From: Callorhinus ursinus
Lineage: Eukaryota > Chordata > Mammalia > Carnivora > Otariidae
Reading direction: 5' to 3'
Assembly (NCBI RefSeq): GCF_003265705.1
Contig: NW_020312867.1
Coordinates: 6,611,730 to 6,675,729 of the forward strand
DNA length: 64,000 nucleotides
Part shown: in pieces, positions 1 to 20,139 of the stretch
Layout: every line of letters begins with the position of its first letter
How positions within the stretch are numbered: position 1 is the first letter of the stretch
Made by a program: the position numbers and the translations under genes
Notes under the pieces: generated by a model
The model's input: only the letters and a program-made list of their open reading frames with translations
The model's database searches: none
Told to the model about the DNA's origin: nothing

Positions 1-9065
<9,065 letters not shown>

Positions 9066-9249
9066 GACGGCTCCGGAGCCCGAGCGCGCCGCGGTGCGGA
9101 GGCGGGGAGAGGAGGGACGAGAGCGTCCGCCCCGCTCCCGGCGGTCCCCGCGCGCTGCCCGCGCACCGCCCCGGCCGCTCTAGCCGGCAGGCGGGCGGGA
9201 CCATAGAGAGCCCGCGGCACCGCCCCCTCCACGGCCCGAGCGCCCGCTC

Positions 9250-9363
9250 GCGCGGCTCCCACAATGCACCGCACAATGGCCCGACCGCCGCCACTACCGG
9301 GGCCTGAACGGGCCTGGCGGAGCCCGAGCGCGGCCCGGCCCGCAGCGCGGGGCCCCGAGCGCG
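9250..9363 (+). other. PLAGL2: PLAGL2 non-coding first exon (5' end approximate)
   Basis: The first clear plus-strand donor next to the promoter is GCG|GTGAGTG at 9363/9364, within the CpG island. PLAGL2 is known to begin with a non-coding exon. The 5' boundary given is a guess, because the start site cannot be read from sequence. Confidence 0.55.
9256..9273 (+). promoter_or_regulatory. ZNF143 (Staf) binding site match
   Basis: ctcccacaatgcaccgca fits every position of the published Staf consensus YWCCCRNMATSCMYYRCR. The position between two divergent gene starts is typical for this factor. Binding itself is inferred. Confidence 0.7.
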
Positions 9364-12300
9364 GTGAGTGCCGGCGAGGGCCCCGGGGGACGGCGGGGAG
9401 CGGGGCGGGAGGCCGTCTCGCTGCGCCCGCGCGCCCGGCACCCGGAGCGGCGGCGCCTCTCATCTCGGGCCCCACGGCGCGGTCGCCCACACCCCCAGCC
9501 GGGGGCCCCTTCCACGCCAGTTCGGGCCCCGATAGGCCCCAGGGTGACGAAATCTCTCCGCGGACCCGATACCTGGGTCGGGGGACCGGAAGAAACCCTA
9601 CTGGTCCGTCCCCTCCCTACCGAGACCTGGAGACTCAGCCCTGAGGGTCCCTTACTCTTGACCCCTAGGTTCCCTGGAGACCCAGATAACGCGCTGCTGA
9701 CCTTACCAGGGACCCGGGTCTGGGGGACGCAGATAAGCTGCACCTGCTCCCTCCCCTCAGACACGCCTACCCGGACCCACATAACCCCCTTTCCTGCTCC
9801 AAATACTCCGTTTTTTATTCTCTGTTTCGTTTTCCAGAATCACATAATCCATTTTGAGGCTTCCGTTAAATATCTGGTTCTGGAGAACCCCAGTAAGCTC
9901 TACCTATAATTCCCTCCTCGGTGACCATACTCCCAAACCTTAGATATCATCCATCTGGTTACCCTTTTGAGACCATTGAAATTCAGAGAATTCACTTCTG
10001 ACTATCTTCAACCCCTGGAATCCTCCAGCCCGTATAATCCCCCATCTCTTTCTTTTTGCGGGGGGGAGGGAAGGGGCCGGTCCCTTAGAGACTCAGTTAA
10101 CTTGCTAATGATTTTTTATCATACTTTCCCTTCCTTCCCATCCCTGAGACCTCCTCCGGACTTCTCCCTGAATTTCTGTCCCTTCTCTGGCAGGCGTCCA
10201 CTCCCGTCTCTTCCAGCTCCAGGGGAATTGAACCTCTCCCACCACACAGTGGAGTGGTCTAGAAGCTGCCCGAGGAGCCTGGTTATTCCCTGTAAATCCA
10301 GTCCCAGGCTCCCGCTCCAGCTTGGTGGGGGAAAGGGACCTGTAAGGTGGAAGATAGGGGGACAACTAGTGTGTGTGGGGGAGGGTTGTTGGTGCTTTCA
10401 CCTGCAAGAGAAGCCTGTCTCCTCGCTTATATGCTTTTCCACCTGTTAGTTTGGGACTGTGATAGTCTGGCCTTGGATTTCTAACCCTGCCCCCCACAAT
10501 GAGGCCACTCCATTGTTGGGGGGAATCCTTGGGGGTGTCCAACCAGGTTTCCTCATAATGAAAATGGGGCTGTAGTGAGTTGCAGCCATTTGCTCAAGGC
10601 CTCCTCAGGAGTGAGAGGCAGCGGGAATGGGAGGAAAGAGTGAATCAAAGGGACTGCAAAGAGGGCCCATCTACAGTGACAGAAGAACTAGCAGCCCGAG
10701 AGTAAATCCAACCCCTGTTAATCCTGTTTGATGTCTCTTGGAATGATGCAAGTCATTGAAACTCTCTGGCCTCCCTGTAATTTAATTCTCCCACCACTCT
10801 GGAGTGTGTGTGCGCGGGAGGGAGGGAGGGGGGCAGCTCTTCCCATTCCCCCCTTTCCTTCTCACTGTTTTCCAGCCAGTCAGTGTGTCATTTGGATTTG
10901 TTTCTGGTGCTCAGATCAAGACCTGGGTTTTTTGTGTTTTTTTTTGTTTTTCTTTTTTCTCTCAGTCTATTTATAATTTCCTAGTTGCTATTTTGGGTTC
11001 TGCTTAAGGGAAGATTCTGTCCACCCTAAGGAACGTTCCAGGGTGTGTTCCCGGGTGTGTTTCCTCCTCGGCAGGTGTTGAATTGAGTTCTTCAGATCCC
11101 CAAGTAGCTCTTGGGCTGGAGGGATAAAAGCTATTTTAGGGTAGTCACTGAAGTGGAGCTGTTAATCCTCTATGGGTCTCTCTAGTTAAGAACACTTAGA
11201 GATTAACCCTTTCCTTGCTGCGGCGGCGGGGGGGGGGGCAGCTCCTTCTCCACAGTTTTGGGAGGGTTGGGAGAATTTCCTGCCACAGCAGAAGGTGGGA
11301 TAGAAACGTGCAACTCAATACAAAGACAAAGATAATAGCTGCCTTTTGTTGGGTACTTAGAGCAAGCCAAGCCCTATGGTGTGCCCTTTGCATACCTGAC
11401 TAAAATAATCCTCACAACAAGCCTGTGAGGTAAGTATTTTTAGCTTTACCGATGAGGAAACAGGCTAATAATGGAGAAAGAACGCAGTTTCTATAGAGAT
11501 GATGTAACACCATACAAACTATGGTTTCGTCAGAGGGCAGCAGGCATCATGGCACGCAGCAGGACAGACTAGGGAGCAGTTTGTCTCCTTTCAGCTTCCA
11601 GAGAGGGCCTTCGAGAGTTTTTAGAAAGCATTTGTGTTTGGGGTACAGAGCCTTAGTAATAGAAGAGATTCCTGAGGTGAGAGAACTGTGGCCCAGGATG
11701 TGGTGGTGGAGGAGGGGAGCGCGGGGGGACTGGTTAGAGGGGACGCGCTGTGGGTTGACTGTGAGGGAAAAGGGGAAGGCTGCCTTCTGGGGAGATGTTG
11801 TGAAGGGAAGGAAACACTCAGAGGCCTGAGAAGTAACATTAAAGGGGGAAAAAAAGTACTACTCAGGCCCCATGCGGAAAAGAGGCAGACACAGTGTAGA
11901 CCTCGGAGACAGCACTGTGTGTGTTCACACACTTTATATCAGACACTTCATCCCCCATGAGACTATTATAGGTAAGGAGAATAAATTTTTAGTTTAGAAA
12001 TTGAGGAAAAGGAGATTCAGAGAAACAAAGTAACCTGCCCATGGTTTCACAGCCAGTAAGTGGCAGCTCTCCTGATAGCAAGTCCAAGGTTCTTTCCACG
12101 CTGCCTCCCTCTTCAGATCAGGTGCCAGAAGGAGTCTTTGGATGAAAATATACCGAGTTATACCAGTAACTGGGAGGGATTGATTGTGTTTGTTTTATGG
12201 GAACAGGTTCCGTGAGCTTCTCTACAGTTGTTAAGGTTAGAGTGTGAGACCAGAAGAGCAGCTTTGAAAGAGAAGCAGAATTCTTTCAGTTTTGCCGAGG

Positions 12301-14741
12301 AAGAAGTCTGGAGGAGAGAGGCCCAGGAATTTTCCTGGAGGAGAGGAGTTTGCAGACAAAGGACAGAGGGAGAGAGAGTAGATTCCCAGAAGGGTTCCTA
12401 AGGTAACACTGGCAGCTTTGGTATCCAGCAGGCTGTTGGTGAGTATAGGTAAGGACTTCCACTGTGCTTTTTTAAAAGGGGGGAATAGGATCAGGGTGCT
12501 GGCTGTTTCCTTTTAAAGTCATAGCCCCATTAAACGCAGATCAAGGCGAGCACATGGCTGCCTCCATCCTTTGGTTCTGTCACTACAACCTCGTGAGCTC
12601 TCCTTAGCCACCACTGGCCTCTTTCCTAGAAGCCCATTACTCACGCTTTCAGAAGCAGCGTACTAAACTGCTGTGTCTTGTTTGTGCTTGTTCAGGAGAA
12701 CAGAAGAGGTGGACGTGTGGGAGGTGGGGGACGTACTGTTCTCTTTCTGAGTTTGTGTGGAATTTCCAGGGCTAGGCTCCCCTCTCACATCGGCCAAAGT
12801 GATGCGACTTGCTTTCCTCTGGCTGCCATTCCCAACTTTCCAGGGGCTGAGGTGCATGATTTTGGGTAGCAGGGGGGAACAGAATTTGACTTTGAGGGTA
12901 GGGGAAATTCCCTCCAAACTAGATGTTTAAACGCGTGCTTGCTCTCTACCCAATTCCAAGGTGCGTAGTAATCACTGGCATTATAAACAGGTAATTCCAC
13001 CCTTGAGAAGAAGGAAGGATTTAAACTACGAAAGGCAGACGTCAGAGGCCTTTGAGATTTATAGTGAAGCAGGCAGATACGCCACGATGACTTGAAGGCT
13101 CAAGTGGGACTAGTTTTTAGTGCTGCCTACCCCTCCCCAGCACATGACTCATGCAAAATGCAGCCACCTTTGTGCCGATCTTTCTAGGCAAATCTCCACT
13201 CGTGATGGGGAAATGTTTATCATATTACACTGCAGTGTTTCTTCAACAAGAGGAATGGTTCCTGAACAGGACTTAGCTCATGTTAATGATGAGCAAAGCT
13301 CTCTGGGGCATGAACCCGCTGATCCCATCATCTCGTTCACGGCCAGTCTGTTGGATGAATGGTCACTGTAAGCAGCAGGTGCTAACGAGCTGAGCAAGCA
13401 TTCTGTGGCCCACAGCTGTTTGTGCGGTTGGAGCCATCCCCAGATTCTCGTGGACAATCCCCAGATACCCCCTTTGCTCCCTTCACATGGAAAAGCCTCA
13501 TGACCAGATTTTGGCATGACCTCTTCAAAAGGAATCCCCCTGTTGTAGCAAGTTGCTTTGCAGTTGGTAATCTGTGAGGAGTTTGTGAGTGATAGGGGTC
13601 TGTTGTCCCCCCTTTTGAGAGTCCATACAGTAACTCCCATCCTCTCCCTTTGAGTTGATGTCAGGAAAAAAGCTCTGTCATCTTTGCTCCAGGTTTCCCC
13701 CTTCTCACACCCTCCCCCTGCCTCAACAAGAGAAAGGATCAGACTTCAAGATATTGGCCCCCCACTTTGGAAGGGCTGTGACCCCAGTTTAAATTAGAAC
13801 TTTCTGAGCATAAGTTAGCCTTGCATTAACTTGAATTCAATGACTAATTTACCCATCTAAAAGAAAGTTGAGAGTCCTTTTCTAGATGCTAAGTGGAAAT
13901 GAAAGAACTGTGATACGACCCTTCAAATAGTCAGTTTGGTGACTAATGCAAGTATGCTGCCTGCTCATAATGGAGAAATGCATATGTGCTATGAGGGTCT
14001 GCCGGGGGCGGGGTGGCACTCAGCACCTGGGTGTTGGACAGGCTTTGCTAAAGAAGCATGGCCTGGGACACGCAGAGAGGTGGTAGCGGGTAGGATGGGA
14101 CCAGTACTGGTTTAGGGGAAATGCTGAATCTGCTGTTGCCTCCTTAGGCAGAACCTCTTATTGATGCTCTGCTGAGAAACACATCTGGCTCCAGGGCTGA
14201 CTTTCCAGGGTATAAATTCCTAAGCAAAGTCTTCTTCCTTCCCTGTTGCCTTTTGGGCATTTTATTGCTCTTTAGCACCTCCATGAGGAGGAGAATTGTG
14301 GAAAGTAGTGGGTGAGGGGGAGGTAGGGTAAAGAGGAGGAGGCAGAGGAGCTGCTAGCCTAAATTTAGTGAAAAGAATATAAAAGTGGAGTTGGAAGAGA
14401 ATAGTTAGAGCTTAGGGCTTTTACTTGCTCAGATTACCTTGCTTACTATTAGCCTAGGTAGTACTTACAATAATAGTTACCATTAAGCGCTTACTAGGTG
14501 CCCAGCATTCTGCTGAATACTCTCTTCATTATCTCATTCAATCCTCAAACCATTCTGATGATTTAGGAGATTATTAAGCCCATTTTGTAAATAAGGAGAC
14601 AGTTCAGGGAAGTAAGTCAGTGGCTGAAATTCACATGACTTTGAAGTGGAAGGGCTGGGATTGGAACGGGATCTGTCTGCCTCCAGAGCCCACGTTTTCA
14701 TGGCATTGGGCTCCCTAACACCAGGTGTTCTGATGTTTCAG
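9364..14741 (+). other. PLAGL2: PLAGL2 intron 1
   Basis: A 5.4 kb intron. The left part is still CpG island. Further in are a G-run ('cggcggcggggggggggggg', about 11221), an L2/MIR-like piece (about 11330-11470) and a MIR (about 14465-14680). No CAN-SINE was noticed. The long GC-rich open frames near 9364-9909 look like CpG-island chance frames. Confidence 0.65.
14465..14680 (+). repeat. MIR SINE
   Basis: Contains 'cattaagcgcttactaggtg', 'aatcctcaaaccattctgat', 'cccattttgtaaataaggag' and 'gggctgggattggaac'. Confidence 0.7.
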
Positions 14742-14855
14742 GTGAAGAGATTGTTTTCTGAAGGCTGCGTTGGAGGCTGTGACAGAGCAGAGAGCCCGTG
14801 TGGAGCTGATGGGGAGGCTTTCTGAATAACATGGCCCTTCGCCATTAGTCTTGCC
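14742..14855 (+). promoter_or_regulatory. PLAGL2: PLAGL2 5' leader in exon 2, with two minimal uORFs
   Basis: Begins after the acceptor 'tgatgtttcag'. Two upstream ATGs lie just before the main start. The first, at 14809-14829, encodes MGRLSE and ends TAA. The second, at 14831-14848, encodes MALRH and ends TAG. The main ATG follows at 14856, so both are out of the way only if reinitiation or leaky scanning occurs. Confidence 0.7.
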
Positions 14856-15115
14856 ATGACCACATTTTTCACCAGCGTCCCCCCCTGGATTCAAGATGCA
14901 AAGCAGGAGGAGGAAGTGGGCTGGAAACTAGTTCCCAGGCCTCGGGGCCGGGAGGCGGAGAGTCAAGTGAAGTGCCAATGTGAAATCTCGGGGACGCCCT
15001 TCTCAAATGGGGAGAAGCTGAGGCCTCACAGCCTCCCCCATCCAGAGCAGAGACCGTATAGCTGTCCTCAGCTGCACTGTGGCAAGGCTTTTGCCTCCAA
15101 GTACAAGCTATATAG
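14856..15115 (+). CDS. PLAGL2: PLAGL2 first coding exon
   Basis: Encodes residues 1-86 and two bases of Arg87 (MTTFFTSVPPWIQDAK to CGKAFASKYKLYR). It ends at the donor AG|GTAGGTGA, splitting the first clear zinc finger just before its histidines. Confidence 0.96.
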
Positions 15116-18100
15116 GTAGGTGACACTCCCATACCTCTTCCTGCCCTGGGGGTCCCAGAGGACAAAGCCAGAGAGACTTCACTGAGTATGAGGCTTTATC
15201 TGTGTTAGAAGGGTAGAGGTTAATTGACCCATAAGTATACCCTGAACGCCAACCATTTGAAGTTACTCAGTAAAAGCTAATTTTGTATGCAGTATTTGTA
15301 TGCAGACACTAGACTCTGATGGGGAAATATCAGTCAGTCATAAACAAACCAGATTGAGCAGTTTTGTCAATACTACCTTCCCCACTTTTGTCAGGTAATG
15401 GTGAGAATCTTAGCCAGAAATTATGAATTAGTCTTAGAACTTTAGAAGGAAAAGGAGACCCTCTGGTCCAATCTGTAAATTTTAAAGTAGAGGCTCAGAG
15501 TAGCAGTGCCTCTTCTTCTGAACCAGCCTGCTACTCACATGATTACTTCTGTCTCTAGAATCCCTGGTGTCCTCTGGGTCAGCAGCTGTTCTGAAACTTG
15601 TAAGCCCAAGAGCCCTACATAAAGTGAAATGGAATGTGAAAGTCCTGGTATAACGTAGATACGGCAGAGCAGCTTGGAAGGTGGGGTGGGGTGGCGCTGC
15701 TCAGATTTTATCCTTGCCTTTCCATCAGAGGAACAGGAACATGCCCTTTACAAATGAGGTAGACTGCCCGATGCACACCCCTTCATCCGTGATTTATTGC
15801 GCTCCGGCTACATATTAGGCACAGTGTTCAGTGCCAGGGACGGAGTAGTGAGCCAGACAGATGGGGGTGCTGGCCCTCCTTGAGTTCACTATCTTACTAG
15901 TGGGGACAGACAGCAAACAAGTAAATTCATGAACAAGAAGATCACAGAATGCCTTAGTTCTTTGTCTGGAAAACAGTTGATAGGAAGGAACTAAAACAGG
16001 TGACAGGGTAGTGGGTGACCAGGATTGTCCTCATGACAGTTCTGTAGTTCTCAGGAATGCTTTGATTCTGTGTGCTCCTGTGACTTAGGTGGACTCCAGT
16101 TGGGTCATCCTCTTAGACTTTCTTAGTACGATCTGGGTGTCCATGGGAAAGATCCTGATCTGGGGGGTGCGAGCCCTGACTCCAGCTCTAGTCACTGTGT
16201 GAGTTTAGGTGAGGTACCAAACTGCTTAGGGCCTCAGGTTCCTCACTTGTGAAATGAAGGAAATGGCCTGGGGATCACTCATCACCTCCCTATCATACAT
16301 TATCCTGTTACGTCCCAGGAGGCTCACAGTAACTCTCAGGTGTGGGCACTCATGTAGCCTGAGTATAATGGCTATGTCTGATACCTTCCAGGTCGGAAGG
16401 ATCATTAGGTGCTATAGTGGAGGCAGCGGTAGCATACCTAAGGGAAACCAGGTTTCCAGAAGGATTGTGTTCAAATTCAGCCTCTGCCACTTACTGACTG
16501 GTGGGTGGAGCTGTCCTGTGCTTTGGCCTCTTGTGGAGAACAAGCTTAATGACAGCTCACGCAGGGCCTGGTAAATATGGGTTCCTGAAGTCTTACCAAG
16601 TTGATTCTGAATGTCCTGTGGAGCTCTGGATTGTAACTCCTGGACTCTGAGCTGCTGTCCCTCCAGAAGGGAGCAGGTAAACCAAGGGACACTGAGGTGC
16701 TATACCATGGGAACACTTTTTTAAGTGTTGCTGGCTTATATGGCAAAAACTTTAAATGGTACAAATGGGTACTCAGTGAAAAATGAATTGTCCTCATGCT
16801 GAAAGCTACCATTTTCCTCCCCAGAGGTGTCTAGTGGGGTCAGTTTCTTGTGTGTCCTTGCTAAGACATTGAAACATGTACTCCCTTCCCTTTTTATTTT
16901 CACAAGGGATTGTATTTCACACACTATACTGAACTTCCTTTTTTGACTTAGCCCCTTATATTTTGGGATTGTTCTAGATCGGGAAGTTTAGATATATTTC
17001 ATTTTCCTTTCATTGTGTCATTAAAAAAAAATTTTTTTTTAAGATTTTATTTATTTGACAGAGAGAGACACGGCGAGAGAGGGAACACAAGCAGGGGGAG
17101 TGGGAGAGGGAGAAGCAGTCTTCCCGCTGAGCAGGGAGCCTGACGTGGGACTTGATCCCAGGACCCTGAGATCATGACCTGAGCCGGAAGGCAGACGCTT
17201 AATGACTGAGCCACCCAGGTGCCCCTTAAATACAATTTTTTGAAAAGGAAATACATGCACATAAAATTCACAAGGTACCAAAAGGTATATGATGGAAATT
17301 CTCCATCACACCCATAAGCTTCCTGTCTCTTCTCCCCAGGGGCAACCAGTGTTGTTAGTTTCTTGTATATCCTTCCAGAAATATTTTTTGAGTGCATACA
17401 AGCAAACATACATCATTTTCCCTCTTTTTCCTATGCATAGTACCATTCTGCCTGCACTGTTCTGTCCCATTGCTTTTTACCACTTCATGTATCCTAAGAG
17501 CTTGTTCCCTGAGGGTACATATAAAACTACCTTGTTTTTTTTTTGTTTTTTTTTTTTTAAAGTCTTGTATGAACTAACGATAATTTATTTCACCAGTTCC
17601 CTATTGATGGACATTTAAAAAAATTTTTTTTCTTTTAAGATTTTATTTATTTGTTTGACAGAGAGAGACACAGCAAGAGAGGGAACACAAGCCAGGGGGA
17701 GTGGGAGAGGGAGAAGCAACCTTCCCACCGAGCAGGGAGCCCGATGCGGGGCTCGATCCCAGGACCCTGGGATCATGACCTGAGCCGAAGGCAGACGCTT
17801 AACGACTGAGCCACCTAGGCGCCCCACCCCCTACTGATGGACATTTAGATTGTTCCTGACTTTTTACTACTACAAACAGGGCTACAAAGACTAGGAGTAT
17901 GTATGTGATTTTGCAGGTGGGCGAGGATATCTATAGAATTTAGACACTGACTGGCACAGTATCCCATTGCATTCCATCACGTGGCTTGACCATAATTTTT
18001 GTATCTAGTTCCGTCAGTGGACAGCTTGGTTGTCTGGCCAGCCCTTGTGATCTCCCTTCTTTCTTTCTCCTCTGTCCTCCATCCCTACCCCCAGGCACAT

Positions 18101-19325
18101 GGCCACCCACTCAGCCCAGAAACCCCACCAGTGTATGTACTGTGATAAGATGTTTCACCGCAAGGACCATCTGCGGAACCACCTGCAGACCCATGACCCC
18201 AACAAAGAGGCCCTTCACTGTTCTGAGTGCGGTAAGAATTACAATACGAAGCTAGGCTACCGGCGCCACCTGGCTATGCATGCCGCCAGCAGCGGTGACC
18301 TCAGCTGTAAGGTGTGCCTGCAGACCTTTGAGAGTACCCAGGCCCTGCTAGAGCACCTGAAGGCCCACTCACGCCGTGTAGCAGGTGGTGCCAAGGAGAA
18401 AAAGCACCCCTGTGACCACTGCGACCGGCGGTTCTACACTCGCAAGGATGTGCGGCGCCACCTCGTGGTGCACACGGGCCGGAAGGACTTCCTGTGCCAG
18501 TACTGTGCCCAGCGGTTTGGCCGCAAGGACCACCTGACGCGTCATGTCAAGAAGAGCCACTCGCAGGAGCTGCTCAAAATCAAGACAGAGCCAGTGGACA
18601 TGTTAGGCCTACTCAGCTGCAGCTCCACAGTCAGTGTGAAAGAAGAGCTGAGCCCTGTGCTGTGCATGGCCTCTCGGGACGTGATGGGGGCCAAGGCCTT
18701 CCCTGGCATGTTGCCCATGGGCATGTATGGCGCCCACATCCCTACCATGCCCAGCACGGGCATGCCACACTCCCTGGTGCACAACACACTGCCCATGGGT
18801 ATGAGCTACCCTCTGGAATCCTCACCTATCTCTTCCCCAGCTCAGCTTCCTCCAAAATACCAGCTTGGATCTACCTCATACTTGCCTGACAAATTGCCCA
18901 AAGTGGAGGTGGATAGTTTTCTGGCGGAGCTTCCTGGAAGCCTGTCTCTCTCGTCCGCTGAACCCCAGCCCGCCTCACCTCAGCCGGCGGCAGCTGCGGC
19001 CCTCCTAGATGAAGCACTGCTCACCAAGAGCCCCGCCAACCTCTCCGAGGCCCTCTGCGCTGCTAATGTGGACTTCTCCCACTTACTGGGCTTTCTTCCA
19101 CTCAACCTCCCCCCGTGTAACCCGCCTGGGGCCACAGGAGGCCTGGTCATGGGCTACTCCCAGGCCGAGGCACAGCCCTTGCTCACCACTTTGCAAGCTC
19201 AGCCTCAAGATTCCCCAGGAGCTGGGGGACCACTGAACTTTGGACCTCTGCACTCCTTGCCTCCTGTCTTCACCTCTGGCCTGAGCACCACCACCCTGCC
19301 TCGTTTCCACCAGGCATTCCAGTAG
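14856..19325 (+). CDS. PLAGL2: PLAGL2, PLAG1-like zinc finger 2 transcription factor (complete)
   Basis: CDS joins 14856-15115 and 18095-19325 (260 + 1231 bp), giving 496 residues plus stop, the same length as human PLAGL2. It is a nuclear C2H2 zinc-finger activator of the PLAG family, linked to proliferation, IGF2-type targets and Wnt signalling. Six clear C2H2 fingers lie at about residues 70-92, 100-120, 129-149, 158-178, 193-213 and 221-242. A weaker finger-like CQC...H segment lies at about 40-58. The rest is a Ser/Pro/Leu-rich activation region ending FHQAFQ. Three sumoylation-type motifs are visible: IKTE (Lys250), VKEE (Lys269) and PKVEV (about Lys356), as reported for the human protein. 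The start has G at -3. The protein is almost identical to the human one, which argues for strong constraint. It is divergent from POFUT1 and shares its promoter. Confidence 0.98.
17030..17225 (-). mobile_element. CAN-SINE
   Basis: Minus-strand copy from 'aagattttatttatttgaca' to 'gagccacccaggtgcccc'. Confidence 0.92.
17618..17825 (-). mobile_element. CAN-SINE
   Basis: Minus-strand copy ending 'gagccacctaggcgcccc'. The flanks repeat ccctaYtgatggacattta (17599-17617 and 17829-17847) with one mismatch, a 19-bp target-site duplication. Confidence 0.93.
18095..19325 (+). CDS. PLAGL2: PLAGL2 second coding exon
   Basis: Starts after a strong polypyrimidine tract and the acceptor 'cctacccccag'. It completes Arg87, then His88-Met-Ala-Thr-His92, and carries fingers two to six and the entire activation domain in one 1231-bp exon ending in TAG. 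Confidence 0.97.
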
Positions 19326-20133
19326 CCCCCAAGGAGGCCCTCAGTCCAGTCTTAGGCTCTGTCAGGGAGCCTCTGTACCTACCCTATCTGCATCCCCCAT
19401 GAAGGCAGCTGAGCTTTCAGAGCTGGGTTCAAAAAGAAAAAATTCCAGTATCTGTATGGAGCACTTGGTTTGGGGGTTTAGGCTCCAGGATCAGTTCCAG
19501 GAGGAGCCCTGAGCCCCAGCCTCATGAAAAGATCTCATACCATAGAACTTCAGGTATTTTTACTTTTACTTTTTTGATCTGAATCGGGAGCCACACTTAG
19601 CCCTCTCCCCCTCCAAAGCGTCAGAACCTCCTTCTCTTTGGAGAAGGAGGCGGTCTCTTGGAGACACAGAGGGGTTTCACTTTGGATGACCTTGAGAGAA
19701 ATAGCCCAAGAAGCCCGCCTCCTGGTCCCAACCTGCAGACCCCACAGCAGTTGGTCAGACCCTGCTGCAGAGAGAGGGTCATTGGGCTCCATCACCTGCC
19801 TCCAGCCAGTGGGCAGGGGAGAGGGCCGCTTCTTCCCACCACCCGCGTCCCTCCTCTACCGACACCTCCATTTCCAGTCAGTGTTGTCCAGCAACGGTAC
19901 CGTTTACACAGTCGTCTCAGACACACCACTCACCTCCCTTGCCAAGCTGTTAGCCTTAGAGTGATTGCAGTGAACATTGTTTACACGCCGTGAATCCATT
20001 CCCACCAGTCCATTCCAGTTGGCACCAGCCGGAACCGTTTGGTACCCGGTGTTAACTGGAGCCCTGTTTACAAGGCGGAGTCGGGTCTTGCTGACTTCTC
20101 TTCACTTGAGGTCACATTTTTCCCCTGTGGGGA

Positions 20134-20139
20134 AATAAA
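20134..20139 (+). terminator. PLAGL2: possible proximal PLAGL2 polyadenylation signal
   Basis: AATAAA about 810 bp after the stop codon, with T/G-rich sequence ('actgtgtctgttcctg') some 40 bp downstream. Use is inferred. Confidence 0.4.

Larger units (their letters stand above)
16720..17990 (-). repeat. old LINE relic in reverse orientation, broken by two SINEs
   Basis: Phrases such as 'gtgtgtccttgctaagacat', 'cttgtatatccttccagaaa' and 'tgatggacatttagattgtt' resemble reverse-complement L1 3' ends. The two CAN-SINEs are inserted in it. Family and limits are uncertain. Confidence 0.45.
15116..18094 (+). other. PLAGL2: PLAGL2 intron between the coding exons
   Basis: A 3.0 kb intron. It contains an L2-type piece (about 15780-15960), old LINE sequence in reverse orientation (about 16720-17990) and two minus-strand CAN-SINEs (17030-17225 and 17618-17825). 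Confidence 0.75.

Noticed and set aside
9364..9909. 181-residue plus-strand open frame (and overlapping minus-strand frames to 9782) next to the promoter
   Set aside because: Lies in a CpG island, where stop codons are rare. The product is Arg/Pro/Gly-rich without family resemblance and it crosses the PLAGL2 intron.
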